From Eonycteris spelaea (Eukaryota; Chordata; Mammalia; Chiroptera; Pteropodidae), in the NCBI GenBank assembly GCA_003508835.1, contig PUFA01000062.1, positions 3,138,001 through 3,202,000 on the forward strand: a stretch of DNA of 64,000 nucleotides. Reading direction: 5' to 3'. Below the pieces are notes generated by a model that was given only the letters and a program-made list of their open reading frames with translations, did no database searches and was not told where the DNA came from. Of this stretch, positions 11,985 to 23,480 are shown in pieces (the stretch's first letter is position 1; each line of letters opens with the position of its first letter). The position numbers and the translations under genes are program-made.

Positions 11985-13430
11985 CTTTAGAGCTTCTATA
12001 GTTTATTTCCCATAAGGGTTCCATTGGATTGGATCAGGCCGATCTGATTTTAATAAGGCATATAGTGGTTGAGCCATTAATGAAAAATTTGAAACTGAGT
12101 TGTGACAGGATCCAGTCAATCCCTACAAATCTTCTAAGCTGCTCCTTAGTTCTTGGAAGAGAAAAGTACAAAGTTCCTCTAATTTTTTCAGGATTAATTA
12201 GTAGCTAACCTTTAGATTATAAGATGGCCAAGGTATTTTACTTGGGCATACAGAATTGAAAACAAATTGCCTTGAGACTTTATGTCCTTTTATAGCAAGC
12301 TGTTGTAATAGGTATATTGCTTCCCTTTGGGAGTCTAGTAATGTCCTAGAGCATAAAAGTAAATCATCCACATATTGAATTAGAGTGGAATCTCTGGGAA
12401 AATTATCATTTAAATCAACCTTTATTATCTAAGAGAAATAGGTGGGACTCTCTGTGTATCCCTGGGACATTACAGTCCAAGTAAATTGTTTTGACTTTCC
12501 CAGGTGAAGACAAAAGATATTGACTGTCATTTTCTACAGGAATGCTGAAAAAGGCACTATATAAGTCTATTACTGAAAAATACTGGCAATCCACAGGAAT
12601 GACTGATAAAAGGTATGTGGGTTTGGAACCACAAGATGTCTGGGAATAACTATTTTATTAGGAGCTCTGAGATCCAGTACAAACCTCCATCCTTTTCTAC
12701 TGGGTTTCTTTACTGGAAGGGTAGGAGAATTATAAGGGCTTATGCATGGAATTATAATCCCCCTTTTAAAGTAATCTTGTATAATGAGCTTAATTCCAGC
12801 CAGTGAACCAGGTCTTAAAGGATATTGGAGGATATTAGGTAGAGGTAAAGTACTGTCAATAGTTGTTTTGATAGGAGTGGCTGACTTGATCTTCTCAATA
12901 TCAGTACTGAAAAAAGCCCATAGCTCCATAGGAGTGTCCTGCGGCAAATGTTTAGTTTCCTCTTGTGGTGCTTCCTTTAAAATCACGATTTTCTCAATTG
13001 GTTCAGCATCTGATTCATTTAGTTCTAAATACATTTCACCTTTCTGAGAAAAGGATGTGGGCACCATGAGTTTCAAGAAAGTCTCACCTTATCAGGTGAA
13101 TTGGGGCAGATTTGAATAGCAAAAAATATATATTGCCCTATAACATTCCCTAGCTGAAAGGGAATACATTCTGATTTAAAAAACAGGTAGATATCCCTAC
13201 CATTTGCACCTAAATTCTTCTCCGAGGAAGAGGGCAACTTAATTGGTTAGTGTCAAGAACAGGTAAAGTAGCCCCAGTATCTACAAGGGTGTTAGTAGTT
13301 TACTTTTTTGTGGTAATTTTTGTTTCCAGATCAAGAAAACACTGAGACAGAAGTGTCTGTGGATTTCAAAACATCAATTTGAGGCAACCTGGGGCCTCTG
13401 TGTTCTCTCAGTTATAGGGTATATAGGGTT
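11985..13430 (-). pseudogene. endogenous retrovirus pro-pol fragment (gamma/class I-like)
   Basis: Read on the minus strand, a retroviral aspartic protease region comes first. Its active-site triplet context DTGA is encoded at 13270-13281. Reverse transcriptase follows: the N-terminal finger and palm region runs from about 13076, with the LPVKKP-type and WRF(V)-L(D)LRA-type landmarks of class I elements at about 12640-12720. The catalytic YVDD is encoded at 12363-12374. The longest open piece is 168 codons (12570-13076), but stops and frameshifts break the rest. Sequence recognisable as RT ends near 11985. Gag, RNase H, integrase and env are absent. The enzymes would copy viral RNA to DNA, but this copy cannot make them. 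The antisense LTR at 13456-13927 lies directly upstream in the element's direction, consistent with a 5' LTR after loss of gag. The family name is not determined. Confidence 0.85.
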
Positions 13431-13455
13431 TATATAATGGATATAAAGGGAGTTC

Positions 13456-13927
13456 TATGGAAAGTAACCTAACAGAGTGATCTGATCATAAATTTCTAAC
13501 TGAGCAGGTCATGGCAGGCAGTCATGCCCCATGCATGTGTCTTCTTTAGTAAAAGACTTATCTTTGCCTTCAGCAAGCCCTGTCCATTGTTTCTGTGCAT
13601 CCAGGTTAACATACCTTTGAAATGCCCCTCCTTCTAATGCATGACCACCCTTTGCAACTCCTTTCTGTAAAACTTGACCACTCTCAAGAGAGCGTGTAGT
13701 CTTAACTACCCTCTAATCTGATTCCCCATCTTGCTTTCTCCCACCTTCATGTAATCTTCCCTACATTCACTCCTTAATCTCAAATGTGTAAAAGAAACTG
13801 CAAACTGTTATTCTCCGAAGGAAGCTTTTAGCTCAGTCTGTTGTCATCTTGCTTCCAGGCATATTCTCTGTTTGGCTCAAACAAATTATAAAAATTCTCT
13901 ACAGGTTCAGATGGTCTTATGTCGACA
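13456..13927 (-). mobile_element. ERV class I-like LTR (copy 2), upstream of pro-pol
   Basis: On the minus strand it begins TGTCGACATAAG and runs about 470 bp to a 3' end near 13456, close to 'tggaaagtaacc'. It has the same orientation as the pro-pol fragment and would be its 5' LTR. It is related over its full length to copies 1 and 3 at roughly 80-85% by eye. A TATA-like 'ttatataaacc' (minus strand, about 13430-13440) lies just beyond the suggested 3' end, so that boundary is uncertain by some tens of bases. Confidence 0.7.
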
Positions 13928-14123
13928 ATACATAGATATGTGTAACAGAGCTTTGGGTTTACTTTGCATTTCACTTGAAGTAAAGGTATAAATATGTTAA
14001 TATATACGCTCTTTTTACTCTCTTTACAGAAATACATTTTTGTTTATTACAAATGAAATTTTACACTGGGCAGGGATATGGCAGGGATTTTATCAGAAAT
14101 CTCAAGTGGCTTCTGGTCTAGGG
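13928..14123. other. no feature recognised
   Basis: A short A+T-rich interval between the LTR and the Charlie MITE. Confidence 0.5.
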
Positions 14124-14345
14124 CAGGGGACAGCAGACTATGTCTTGAGGGCCAAATTCAGCCCCAGGCCTATGCTTGTAAATAGAGTTCTGTCAGAGCA
14201 TAAGCCCTCTCATTTGTTTCAGTGTTATCTAGGGCTGCCTTTGTGCTACAGCGGTGGAGCTGAGTAGCTGTGACAGAGACTGTAAGGACTGCAGAGCATA
14301 AAATATCTACTATCTGACTCTTTACAGAAAAAGTTGACCAAGTGG
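14124..14345 (+). mobile_element. hAT-Charlie MITE (copy 1)
   Basis: The element starts CAGGGGACAGCAGACTATG and contains 'gggccaaattcagcccc', 'ctttgtgctacagcggtgga', 'tgagtagctgtgacagagac', 'aaaatatctactatctgact' and 'ctttacagaaaaagttgacc'. This is the layout of the common Charlie-type non-autonomous element (CAGGGGTCAGCAAACTA...GCCGACCCCTG). The flanks GTCTAGGG and GTCTAATG agree at 6 of 8 positions, consistent with an 8-bp hAT target duplication. A second copy lies at 41699-41911. Confidence 0.8.
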
Positions 14346-14803
14346 GGTCTAATGAATAAGAAATAGAAGAAAATCAAGCAAGGGCTGGTTCTACACTCTT
14401 AGCATCTCCCCTACTAGTTTTCTTCCTTTCTGGGTCTGTTCTTCTTCTGCCAAGCAGAGTACTAAACAGGATTGAACTCTTTAGTCCAATGCTCATCCAT
14501 TTACCTAGAAAAAAGAATCTGATCAGTCACTTATATCTGACTGAATTAACTTATGTGTGACTAACCCCTCTCAGGAACAATTTTGTTAAGAAAAAAAAAA
14601 CGAATTGAAGAACGTTTATTCAATAGGACGAGTCTTTCTATAGAAGAACTTGAGACCTTTTGGCATCTGGGCAGAAATAATTTTTAAGGCAGCGACAATA
14701 TTTGATATGCTCAGTAAGGCAAACTGTCACTTTATATTGTCATCCCTCTGTGTGTGTATGCACCTATGTGTCTATATCTATCTCTGTAAGTATGCAATAT
14801 CTC
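14346..14803. other. no gene recognised
   Basis: Unique-looking sequence between the MITE and the microsatellite. A run of about 11 A lies at 14590-14600. Confidence 0.5.
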
Positions 14804-14862
<59 letters not shown>

Positions 14863-14896
14863 ATCTATCATCTATTTATCATCTATCATCTATCTA
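14804..14896 (+). repeat. (TCTA)n tetranucleotide microsatellite
   Basis: About 15 uninterrupted ATCT/TCTA units are followed by imperfect units with single-base slips (tcatctatca, tctatttatc). Its long pure run makes it a likely polymorphic locus. The open frames across it are repeat artefacts (Leu-Ser-Ile-Tyr periodicity). Confidence 0.95.
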
Positions 14897-14980
14897 CCTC
14901 TTATTTCAGTTCATAGCTCTACTTATGCATTCCTCATACCTTTTCCCCATGTATCTGAAAACTGGCTTAACTGTTTTTAA

Positions 14981-15066
14981 TTATAGAGATTTGGCTTACA
15001 AATTTGTACACTATATACCGTAGAGGTCCATAATGTAGTTAATATGGTTATAAGTTTTTATTATCA
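14981..15066 (-). repeat. right arm of 86-bp inverted repeat
   Basis: This is the near-identical reverse complement of 11898-11983. It begins 'ttatagagatttggcttaca' and includes 'tggacctcta' in complement. The arms are more alike (about 95% by eye) than the two LTRs between and beside them, so they arose later than the LTRs. Confidence 0.85.
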
Positions 15067-15154
15067 TCACCAATGTTTATTCAGATCCTACATAAGCAGC
15101 AATTTGTAACAGAGATGTACATTGTTTTAAGCAATGTGATAATGTTTTTAGTTA

Positions 15155-15515
15155 ACATGGTTAGTACTTCTATGTGCCATTACTTTAGGTTCCAAGTACT
15201 TTATATATATAAATATATATGTGTGTATTTTAAAAATTTTTTTCTTACAAACCCTTGTGTCGAGGGCTGACTTTCAATAGATCGCAGTGAGGGAGCTGCT
15301 TCTGCTACATACGAAACACCAACTATATATATATATATATATAAACTCTTGAGGAGGATATTATTCTTATCAGCCCCTTATTTTACAAATGCAGAAATGG
15401 AGAAGTTAAGTAACTTGCTTAAGGCTACATGGCTGTTAATGGAGGAGTCAGAATTAAATCCTGGAAGTCTGTCTCTGAAGTCCCTGCTGTAAGGCATTGT
15501 GCTATATTGCCTATA
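15155..15515 (-). mobile_element. MIR SINE, split by TA repeats and a 28S retrocopy
   Basis: The complement of MIR is legible in two parts. 'tacttctatgtgccattact' lies at 15167-15186. 'cttattttacaaatgcagaa' through 'cagaattaaatcctggaagt' lies at 15377-15467, including 'agttaagtaacttgcttaag'. Between them are TA-rich runs and a ribosomal RNA fragment (15247-15319). The MIR is therefore the older element. Confidence 0.75.
15247..15319 (-). pseudogene. retroposed 28S rRNA 3' end
   Basis: The minus strand reads ...GATCTATTGAAAGTCAGCCC TCGACACAAGGGTTTGT, then an A-rich tail (complement of 15229-15246). This is the extreme 3' end of mammalian 28S ribosomal RNA, which normally folds in the large subunit near the sarcin-ricin side of the 3' domain. 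About 73 nt are kept, with a few changes from the human sequence as I remember it (for example cgagggagctgctctgctacg becomes tgagggagctgcttctgctaca). An exact RNA 3' end followed by A's, with an abrupt 5' end, is the signature of L1-type reverse transcription of the RNA. It is not part of a ribosomal DNA unit. TA repeats flank both sides and hide any target duplication. Confidence 0.85.
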
Positions 15516-16029
15516 GACAGCTATGCTCAAGATTTACATTTTTCTACAAAAATTACACTAAAGTGTTCCTTTGAGTAATGAATGCCTTTGAGGAACTTAA
15601 AACAAAATTTAATTTACATAAATTACACAAAATGTGTCACAGGCAATTTGTTTTATAAAGAATATTGTATCTATAAAATAACTACTGATCTCCTTTATCC
15701 ACCAAGTTTTAAAAATCTTTTACCAACCTCCATTCTTCTTGTATTTTTTGATTTACACATGTACCATCTTAATGAAATCCAGAAAAGGAAACTAAACCAA
15801 AAGTCAATGCACCTTTGCCAAGGTTAAAATGAATGACTCTGTGGTGATGTCTGTTGAAGGACACTTAGGGATTTATTGATGTTCTGGCTGCTTCCTTATC
15901 TCTTAATGAACCTCATAAGTTGGAAATCCACACAGGTACCTCTCAGAGTTGTATGTTGAGTCATATGGAGAGATTTTCTCAGTATAGTTCTTCAGTGAAA
16001 AAAAGAGTATTGAGTGTTGTATAAGGATG
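15516..16029. other. no feature recognised
   Basis: Unique-looking A+T-rich sequence with no protein-like open frame and no repeat I can name. Confidence 0.5.
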
Positions 16030-16215
16030 CAACCTGGCATCGTGGAAAGAACATCATAATATATGTCGTGTCTCAAATCCTGGGTTCAAAAAGCAGATTC
16101 CATCAATTACCAGCTTTGTAATCTTGTGCAAATCACTCAACATCTGAGTTTCAGTCAAGGTACTGGAAAATATTTATCATATGATTATTTCTGAGGATTA
16201 AATTATATTGCAAGT
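16030..16215 (+). mobile_element. MIR SINE
   Basis: The motif order is 'aacctggcatcgtggaaaga', 'aaatcctgggttcaaaaagc', 'taccagctttgtaatcttgt', 'gcaaatcactcaacatctga', 'gtttcagtcaaggtactgga', then 'gaggattaaatta'. This tracks MIR from the box A region to the core end. Confidence 0.65.
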
Positions 16216-19200
16216 GAAAAATGTTAATTTAATTACACTTTAAATTGCATTTTATTCTCCTTTTGAGATCTTGATGAGGAGAGCACATACATATCAAATG
16301 AATTTGAGTTTGTAAAATACAAACCATGTAATTGATGATTTTTCTTGCATTACTTCATTTAAACATATATTATACTTGGCAGTATTACGCCACACCTGTC
16401 AAAAAATGAAAGCAAAAGGAAAAACCTAACCACTTGCAAGATCAGCTTTGTTCAGAGTAACACAGACTTTGGGCTCTGTAAAATCCAGATGGAAGCCTGT
16501 TATAAATATTTTTTCCTTTGTTCCTCATGGTCAATGAAGAAACCAGTCACGGCCTCAAAGCAGTCATAGATAATGTTGTCTTTATCTCTTATGTAACTTG
16601 CATGATACAAATGGAAGATATTTTAGATATATCACATGTTGGGTAGTTTTTGTATCTAAAAAGATAAGGGTTCTTTAGAGACTTATAAGTGCTTGATATT
16701 TTATCACAACCTCATGATGTAATCAGAGAAGTATAATATTCCATGTTGCAATTAAATTAATAACTTAAGATGATAAATCTATAAGAAAACATTCTGGATG
16801 ACTACACTACTTGCTATCTGTGTTGTGTGTGTTCACGGATATTCGGCTTGGTGAGTAGTGTGAGGTTAGAAATAATTTCATTTTCAGGTGTGGTTGTGAA
16901 GATAAAGAAAGAAAATCAATGTCTAATCCCCACAGGTTAACAGGCTAAAGACTTGCCACAAAATATTCTGAAGTGATATCTTTTTGAAATTGGTAACCCT
17001 CTGACATGCATCAATAATATCATAGAGAAATGTTTATATATGGCTTGCCTGAATAGTAACTGAAGAGTTAATAGAGGTTACAGCTATTCATTCAGAAAGG
17101 AGCCTGTCTAGAATCTGCCAGATAGTCCCCTTGAAGCTCTGAAGCTTCACAGAGTTCCTACTGTCATTAATTCCTGCTGATGTTGTCATAGTGAAAAAAA
17201 AAAAAAGTCTGGTTGTTGATGCAGCAGTGCAATTTTACTGCAAGGAATCTTTATTGTTTGACAGAAACAGGACATTTGTCGCTAATAATTTTCCTAATGG
17301 CTTAATGTGCCAGTTGTGAGGTGTTACAAAGCTAAACTTAGATATGCATAGTTCCTTTCAGGGAGGGTTATGGTTGTGTCTATGGATAAAATCTCTACAA
17401 TTAACAGGTATGTTCCAGAGATGCTAAAACATTAACCTTATGATCTTTTGGTGGAGGCTATAGTAATTCGTCACCATATCTTTTTCAGGAATTTTTTTGT
17501 ATCAAAAGTGGGGAAAGAGCTATGTGCTGTTGAACCCCAATCAGTCATTAAATTCCTTGTAATCAGGAGATGAAGAAGTCTGAAATGTTTCCTTTTAGAA
17601 TTAGCCAAAATAATGAAAGTCTCATAGATAAAGTTAAGAGCTATAATCTTTGCCTTAAGGATGGCTCCACATAAAATGAGATCATCTTGGCTCATGTTAG
17701 ACTTAGCAACTGAATTCCCAGCCTTGGATAGTTCAGATATTCCTTGTGTACTCTCTATTTTTTATAATATAAAAGTGGTGTTTTTTTTTTTAAATGATGT
17801 ATATTGCTTTTGCAGGTATTCCTGCCAGGCAATTCTCCGTCTTTCCATAAATTTTAAGGAACCATATCACAGTTTAACATATTTAATAAACAGACTTTAT
17901 ATGGAAATAATTTTATGATTTGTATTGAGTTAAAGTTTATCTTAAAAAGTTCTGTTTTAGGTTTGCAAAGCAAACTAATCATTAGGTAATTTAAGAACCC
18001 ATGGTAATGATAATTTAAATAAAAGCTCTAATGTAAACCTTCTGCTCCAATATTCATTGACTTTTCCTTCAAGCTAAGAGGGAAGTCTGGACTATGTACT
18101 GAGGGCAATGTGTAATAAGACAAAATATCTCTTTATAAAGTTATTCTGCTTGCATCTGTAAAAGTGACAGCTTAAGAAGATGCTCCCTTAACTGACAAAA
18201 GAATCGGGGAGCCACAGGTCAGACAGCTTTGAATAGGCTGTGCCATTCCGAGTTTGCATTGGTAACTTACAGGTTCTCATTTGTTTGGGTCCAAGTTTTT
18301 TGTATAACTTCTTCTTAAGTTTATTTATATAATGTGTTCCTACCAGTGCCCTGGGTCATTTATTACATCTATTAACTTCTCTCTGAAGAGATTCTGCCAG
18401 AATTCCTTAACAACCGTCCTTGAGTCTGCTTCTTCTCTCCTTAAATTTAAGATCAAGGATTTGCTGACACTGTGTGTTTTGAGCCTGTTGGCTGCTGGGC
18501 TGATTATCTTTCTTGGTGGATGAACAGAGGCACATGTAATTCACCAAACTGGTCTGTTTCGTGTGTAGAGACACCTTTCAGAAAAATAAAACTCTCAGAA
18601 TTTTTTTTTTAAGAAAAATCTTGCATAAATACTAATTGGAACAGATTCTCAATATTATATTAAGATACTTGACTGACTTCTCTTCTAAGGATTGTTTTCT
18701 ATTTTGTATACGTTATGTTTTCCTGATGGGTTTAGTTGGACCTTCTTTTGCTATCATATGTTGGCTTTTCTTGAGAAAACAAACTGAGAAACTTTCACTC
18801 GAAACTATCTTTGGCTCTGAGTATCTGTAGCTTAAGTATTACAATCCGTTTGTTCAAATTTATTTGTTTTCAACATAATCTCAAAATTATTTAATCATGT
18901 TGATTAGAATAATTTCATTAAAATGTAATTTTAATGTAAATGTAATTAACTAGTTGAAAAGGTAATACTTCTTGATTATTAAACATTTGGAACTCTAAAA
19001 AGATCCTGCTTAAAAGGTCTATACATATTTATTTTTTGTCTCTAGGATAGTCTATGCACATAATTTATTTGAATGGATTTAATACAAATCAGTATTCCAA
19101 TGGTTGAACTTAGAAAGGCAGCTGTATGCCATATTATTGAAACTTCTTCAACCAGGAATTTTGTATAATTAGGGATTGTTTGAATTGGGTCCTCTTCTTT

Positions 19201-19569
19201 ATAGAAAAGATATTCAGTTATCAAGATAATCTATGCTTTTCCCACAGATTATTGTAGATGTGTAAAAGCCAATTATTAAAAGTAAGGCACTTAAAAGATA
19301 TACTGTAGTAACATGCTTTATGTCAAAGTGTAGGCTCTGTTATATGAGAAGTGCTTCCTGTTGTTCTGGGCCTTGGTTCAGACACAGCGCCCACATAATA
19401 CCTTCTGGGTTTCAACTAACTTGGAATTTCATAAATAAAACAAAGTAATTTATTGAGGAGAAACTGAATATGCACTATGGATTATCTAGGAACCATACAT
19501 ATACACATATGTACTGTACTCCTTTACAAATTTCTAGCTTTCTGTAGAGAAGGATATGATTGTGGGCAT
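16216..19569. other. 3.3 kb without a recognisable gene
   Basis: Long A+T-rich unique-looking stretch. Short A runs occur at 17194-17205 and T runs at 17780-17790 and 18600-18611. The few frames of 60-85 codons are hydrophobic, lack domains and look like chance. I recognise no transposon. Confidence 0.5.
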
Positions 19570-19960
19570 TTGAGTAAATATGAAGATAGAAGACTACTAG
19601 CTGATAGAGACTATTGGTTATTCACAAATATTTGTTCTCTCCTTCCATAATTATAGAATTGTAGATAAGGTAAACTATAAAACACTAGATAAACTAAAGA
19701 CTACATATCCCAGTCTTTCCAGTGTCCATGGGTTTACATCTTTACCAAAGATATATGAGAAGTTAGGTAGAAGATGCCCTAGGGAACAGTGGAAAAACAA
19801 GATGGGAGAAATGGGTTTATGGGCCATGTGGATTACAGACATGTGTCAACCTGGAATACTATAATTTTAGACCTGGTTGAGACATCAACATCACCTTCAT
19901 TCTAATTTTTGGTTATGAGTACCAGCAGCTTAATTTTTAGAAACCTTATTTGTTCAAGTC
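19570..19960 (+). mobile_element. ancient LTR-type repeat (family A)
   Basis: 'gactacatatcccagtcttt', 'tatatgagaagttaggtaga', 'caagatgggagaaatgggtt' and 'gggccatgtggattacagac' follow in order. They belong to a common old mammalian repeat whose 3' end reads like 'ataaacttctatcttgtttaagcc'. Other suspected members in the window are at 28130-28400, 30200-30715 and 31870-32280. I suspect an LTR origin but cannot name the family. Confidence 0.35.
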
Positions 19961-20694
19961 TCTCTCTTTCCTCGGCAAATCTTGAGATGGCTCATAACTC
20001 TTCTCAGTAGGCATTGTAACTGCTTCTCTGCAGGGACTGGAGCCAATCTTTTTGCTCTGGCTTAGTTCTGATGTACTGCCGCATCTCCCATGTATAGGAC
20101 CTTGACTGAACCTTGAAGCCTGTTGCAGTGGTATTGCAATGATATCTCACTTGCAAGCCTGAGAAGTCCTCATTTCTTCTCCAAGCATCATTCTTTGTGT
20201 TTGCTGAGTGGCCCCCTTTTCCACCATAGTTCCAACGATTTTAATAGACACCACAGACTTCCCTCTCCCTCAAAGAGCAGACTTGTTAGAAATCTTGGAT
20301 TTGACTCATACATTCTATCTTTAGTTAACTTGAGACCAGTTCCCTGAGGTAAGACTGGTTGTTCCGTATCACTCTTCACTGTCCACTAATGCTCCAATGC
20401 GAAGCCTAAGCACAGTAGCTGCTGTGCTATCCTCAGGGTTTACGTAGATGATTACCTCATAATGACATTTTTTTTTTTACTACTTTAGTAATTAAACTCA
20501 TGCAAAAGACATCAAAACTTCATATGTAACAAAATATATTTCCAGCCTACTAATATTACTTCTCTCTCAAAGAAATTATACATTGCATTTTTATATTTTT
20601 TAAAATTAAATGAATAACTGACTCTTTCTTGGCCACCCTGAACAATAAACTTATCTGTAATGTCAAGGAAGAAGCACGATGCAGAAAAAAAAAA
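19961..20694. other. no feature recognised
   Basis: Contains overlapping short frames on both strands at 20123-20379 without protein-like features. I see no repeat that I can name. Confidence 0.5.
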
Positions 20695-20850
20695 ACAGAC
20701 TTAAAATTTAAGACCTAGGCACTTTCCCAGTTCTTCCAGTTACTTACTGTTTGACTTTGAGCAAGGCAGTTAACATTTATTGGTCTAGATTTTTTTTACC
20801 TATAAAATTGTTATTAATAATACCTGTTACCCAGAATAGTTGTACATTAT
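20695..20850 (+). mobile_element. MIR SINE core and 3' part
   Basis: 'ttccagttacttactgtttg', 'actttgagcaaggcagttaa' and 'acctataaaattgttattaa' followed by 'taatacctgttacccag' match MIR (cttactagctgtgtgaccttgggcaagttacttaac...cctcatctgtaaaatggggataataatacctac). Confidence 0.6.
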
Positions 20851-22434
20851 GAGGTCATGCCTAAATTCTGACCTGGATTCAGAATTGAATCTCTTTAGTT
20901 ACATCTATTTCTGGATCATTTGTTTTAAAAGCTAAATGATATTTTTATATGTAGAATACAAACATGTTTAATAAATATTTATATTGTAATTGAACTTTCG
21001 TCTGAATGAGGATAAATAAATTTCCAGTATAATTAACATTTCTATTCTTACTAAAACCTGTTGAATTATGCATAGTTTCTTGAAAAGGAGGTTGCCCATA
21101 ATTTTAGGGGTATTTACTTTCACACTTATTTGCCATTTTAATTTTATCCATGCATGTGTGTGTGTGTGTGTGTGTGTGTGTCTGTGTGTAAAATGAATAT
21201 TTCCACAGGAAAACTAGATGATTTTTAAGAACCCCCTGCTCTGGATTTTCACTGAGATTATTACAGCATGGTTGGTTTTTATATGGTACATGATTCCTGA
21301 TTCTGAATCCCACATCAGGATTTTCACAGCTCTTTTTAAATCCAGTAGAAATCTGTGGATAGTTCAGCGTATGGGAATTAATGAGATTTCCCATTTTGCA
21401 ACATAGATGTTTTTGCAGGAGCTATATAGCTGAACTACTGACCAAGATGAGTCGATTTAACCTTCCTAGCTTGAATCTACCCTGCTGCTCTCTTGGGAGG
21501 ATATGTCCTAAGAACATACTATACTAAGAGGTTTAGCAGGGAGGGAGCTGGCATTAAACACTTCTGTTAAGATCATGTTGGAATCAATGATCTAATCCTG
21601 GTAGAAGTGAGTTACTGATTCTTAATGTATAAGGGAGGCATTGGCTCCTGAAGTTTGGTGCACTCTTCTCCTCCAGGGAATAGAGATCTGCTAAAGCCTT
21701 AAGGAATGCGAGGAGTTACTTCCTGTGGGAGGAGGCAGTTGGATCTTTGAAATTAAAGCAGGTTAACATGTCTTCCTTCTGTCTTAATATTTAAGAGTGC
21801 CATCTATAAAGGAAGCATGGGTTTTACATCTATTGGTCTTTGTTTAATGAACCACAAGCACGGCAGCAATGTAACAGATGAAATAAGAGAAATTTGATCA
21901 TAAGGTGTTTACAGCTTAAGAATAATATATCAAAGACATTAATTCTTTTTCTAGATAAAAATTATTTTATATTCGGATTTGCTGGATAATACACAATTGT
22001 ATAGAAACTTCAAACAAAATAGAAAACATAAAGATATAAAATATAAATACCTCTCAATACTATTATTCAGGCTAATATTAATTTTTCAAGTTTTTGTGAA
22101 GATCCATTCCAATGTTTTATGGCAAATAAGCACATATAGAGTTGTACATGTATGTGTATATATGCATTATATATTTATATGTATCCTTATTTATGTACAT
22201 CTATGTATATCTTTATACTGAACATCAATGGTTCATCATTGGGAACTATGCTTCACCTCACCTATCCAGCTGAGAATCAGTGACTCACTGAGACACATTA
22301 ATTGTGGGCTGTGTAGAAGCTCTCATGACCTATGACAGCAAAAAGTAGAAAAGCACTGTTCATATCCTCTTACTAATTAGAATTTATACTCAGTGATCTT
22401 CAGACCTCTCCATGTCAATGAATAGACCACCAAT
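20851..22434. other. no gene recognised; contains a TG microsatellite
   Basis: Unique-looking sequence. The minus-strand frame at 21104-21394 includes a Thr-His run that is merely the TG repeat read in complement. AT-rich 'gtatatatgcattatatatt' runs lie at 22150-22205. Confidence 0.5.
21155..21188 (+). repeat. (TG)n microsatellite
   Basis: About 13 pure TG units (21155-21180), then an interrupted end 'tctgtgtgta'. Confidence 0.95.
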
Positions 22435-23480
22435 TTTTAAGGCTGTATATTCATTCATTGTATAGCTACACTTTAATTATTTAACCACTATTCTGCTGAT
22501 GAACACTATCATTTGCATTTCCTTCTCCCTCCCATTATTAACAATGCTTTGAATAACATCTTTGGTGGGCATCTGTTTGATTCTTTATCTCCTTGGGATG
22601 TGCTATCAAAGAAAAGGTGTCTGTGAAACAGGGAAGACATTTAATATCAATGCATATTGCTAGACTGTCTTCCAGAACGATTATCATTTGACAGTCCTAC
22701 CAACAATATATGAGTGCCCACAAGCACTGATAATCTTTAAGATCATTATCAAATGACTAGGTGGAAAGCAGCAAATAATTGTTTTCATTTGCATTTTTTA
22801 TTAATAATGAGGGTGTACATTTGGTTAGGATTCCAGGCTCTGAAGTCTGACTATGTGAGTTCAAATTCTAGCTTTACTGCTTAACAGCTTTTTGACCTTG
22901 TGCCAATTATTTCACTTCTCAATGTCTTGTGTTACTCATCTGCAAAATGGTGATAATAGTAACAATAACCTTGTAGGATTGTTGTGAGGATTAACTGAAT
23001 TAATACACATAGAGTTCCCACAATATTTCCTGGTAAACTCACTCTCAATAATGTTAGCCATTGTTATATATTCTTATGTTTCTTAATATTTAACTTTTAA
23101 AAAAATTGTATATTCGAGTTCTTTGGTATACTTTGTTATGATGTTCATTTTTTAGCTAATGATTTGATATAGCTCTTTTAGTGTTATAGATATTAATGAC
23201 TTGTCATACATGCTGCAAATATTTTGTGTTTTTGTTTGGTATTTCTTTGCATCATATATGGTTTTACCATTTAAGTAATAAAATTAACTCATCGTTTAAG
23301 ACTTTTAACTAAAAAAGACTTCTTCATCCTAAAGATTATAAAAAATTTACTATGCTGTCTTTAGGAATCTAATAATTTTTATTTTCTACATCTAAGTCTT
23401 TGACTTATCTTGAATTGAATTTGATAGCACTAAGAATCCAACAAAAGCTTTACATTTTGAGGATGATAAAATGATCAGTT
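22435..23480 (-). mobile_element. L1M LINE 3' UTR, antisense, split by a MIR
   Basis: The complement of the L1M 3' tail is legible before the MIR: 'aacaatgctttgaataacat', 'tagactgtcttccagaacga', 'acagtcctaccaacaatata', 'gttttcatttgcatttttta'. It resumes after the MIR: 'tattcgagttctttggtata', 'agatattaatgacttgtcat', 'tgtttggtatttctttgc'. The two halves join in the right order if the MIR is removed. Confidence 0.65.
22825..23065 (+). mobile_element. MIR SINE nested in L1M
   Basis: A nearly complete MIR: 'aggattccaggctctgaagt', 'gagttcaaattctagcttta', 'cttctcaatgtcttgtgtta', 'tcatctgcaaaatggtgata', 'ttgttgtgaggattaactga', 'attaatacacatagagt'. Its position inside the L1M marks it as the later insertion. 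Confidence 0.8.

Noticed and set aside
12615..13047. Plus-strand frames of 63 and 87 codons
   Set aside because: They are the opposite strand of the ERV protease-RT region.
14650..14980. Two overlapping plus-strand frames of 88-92 codons
   Set aside because: Their content is the TCTA microsatellite translated (Leu-Ser-Ile-Tyr periodicity).
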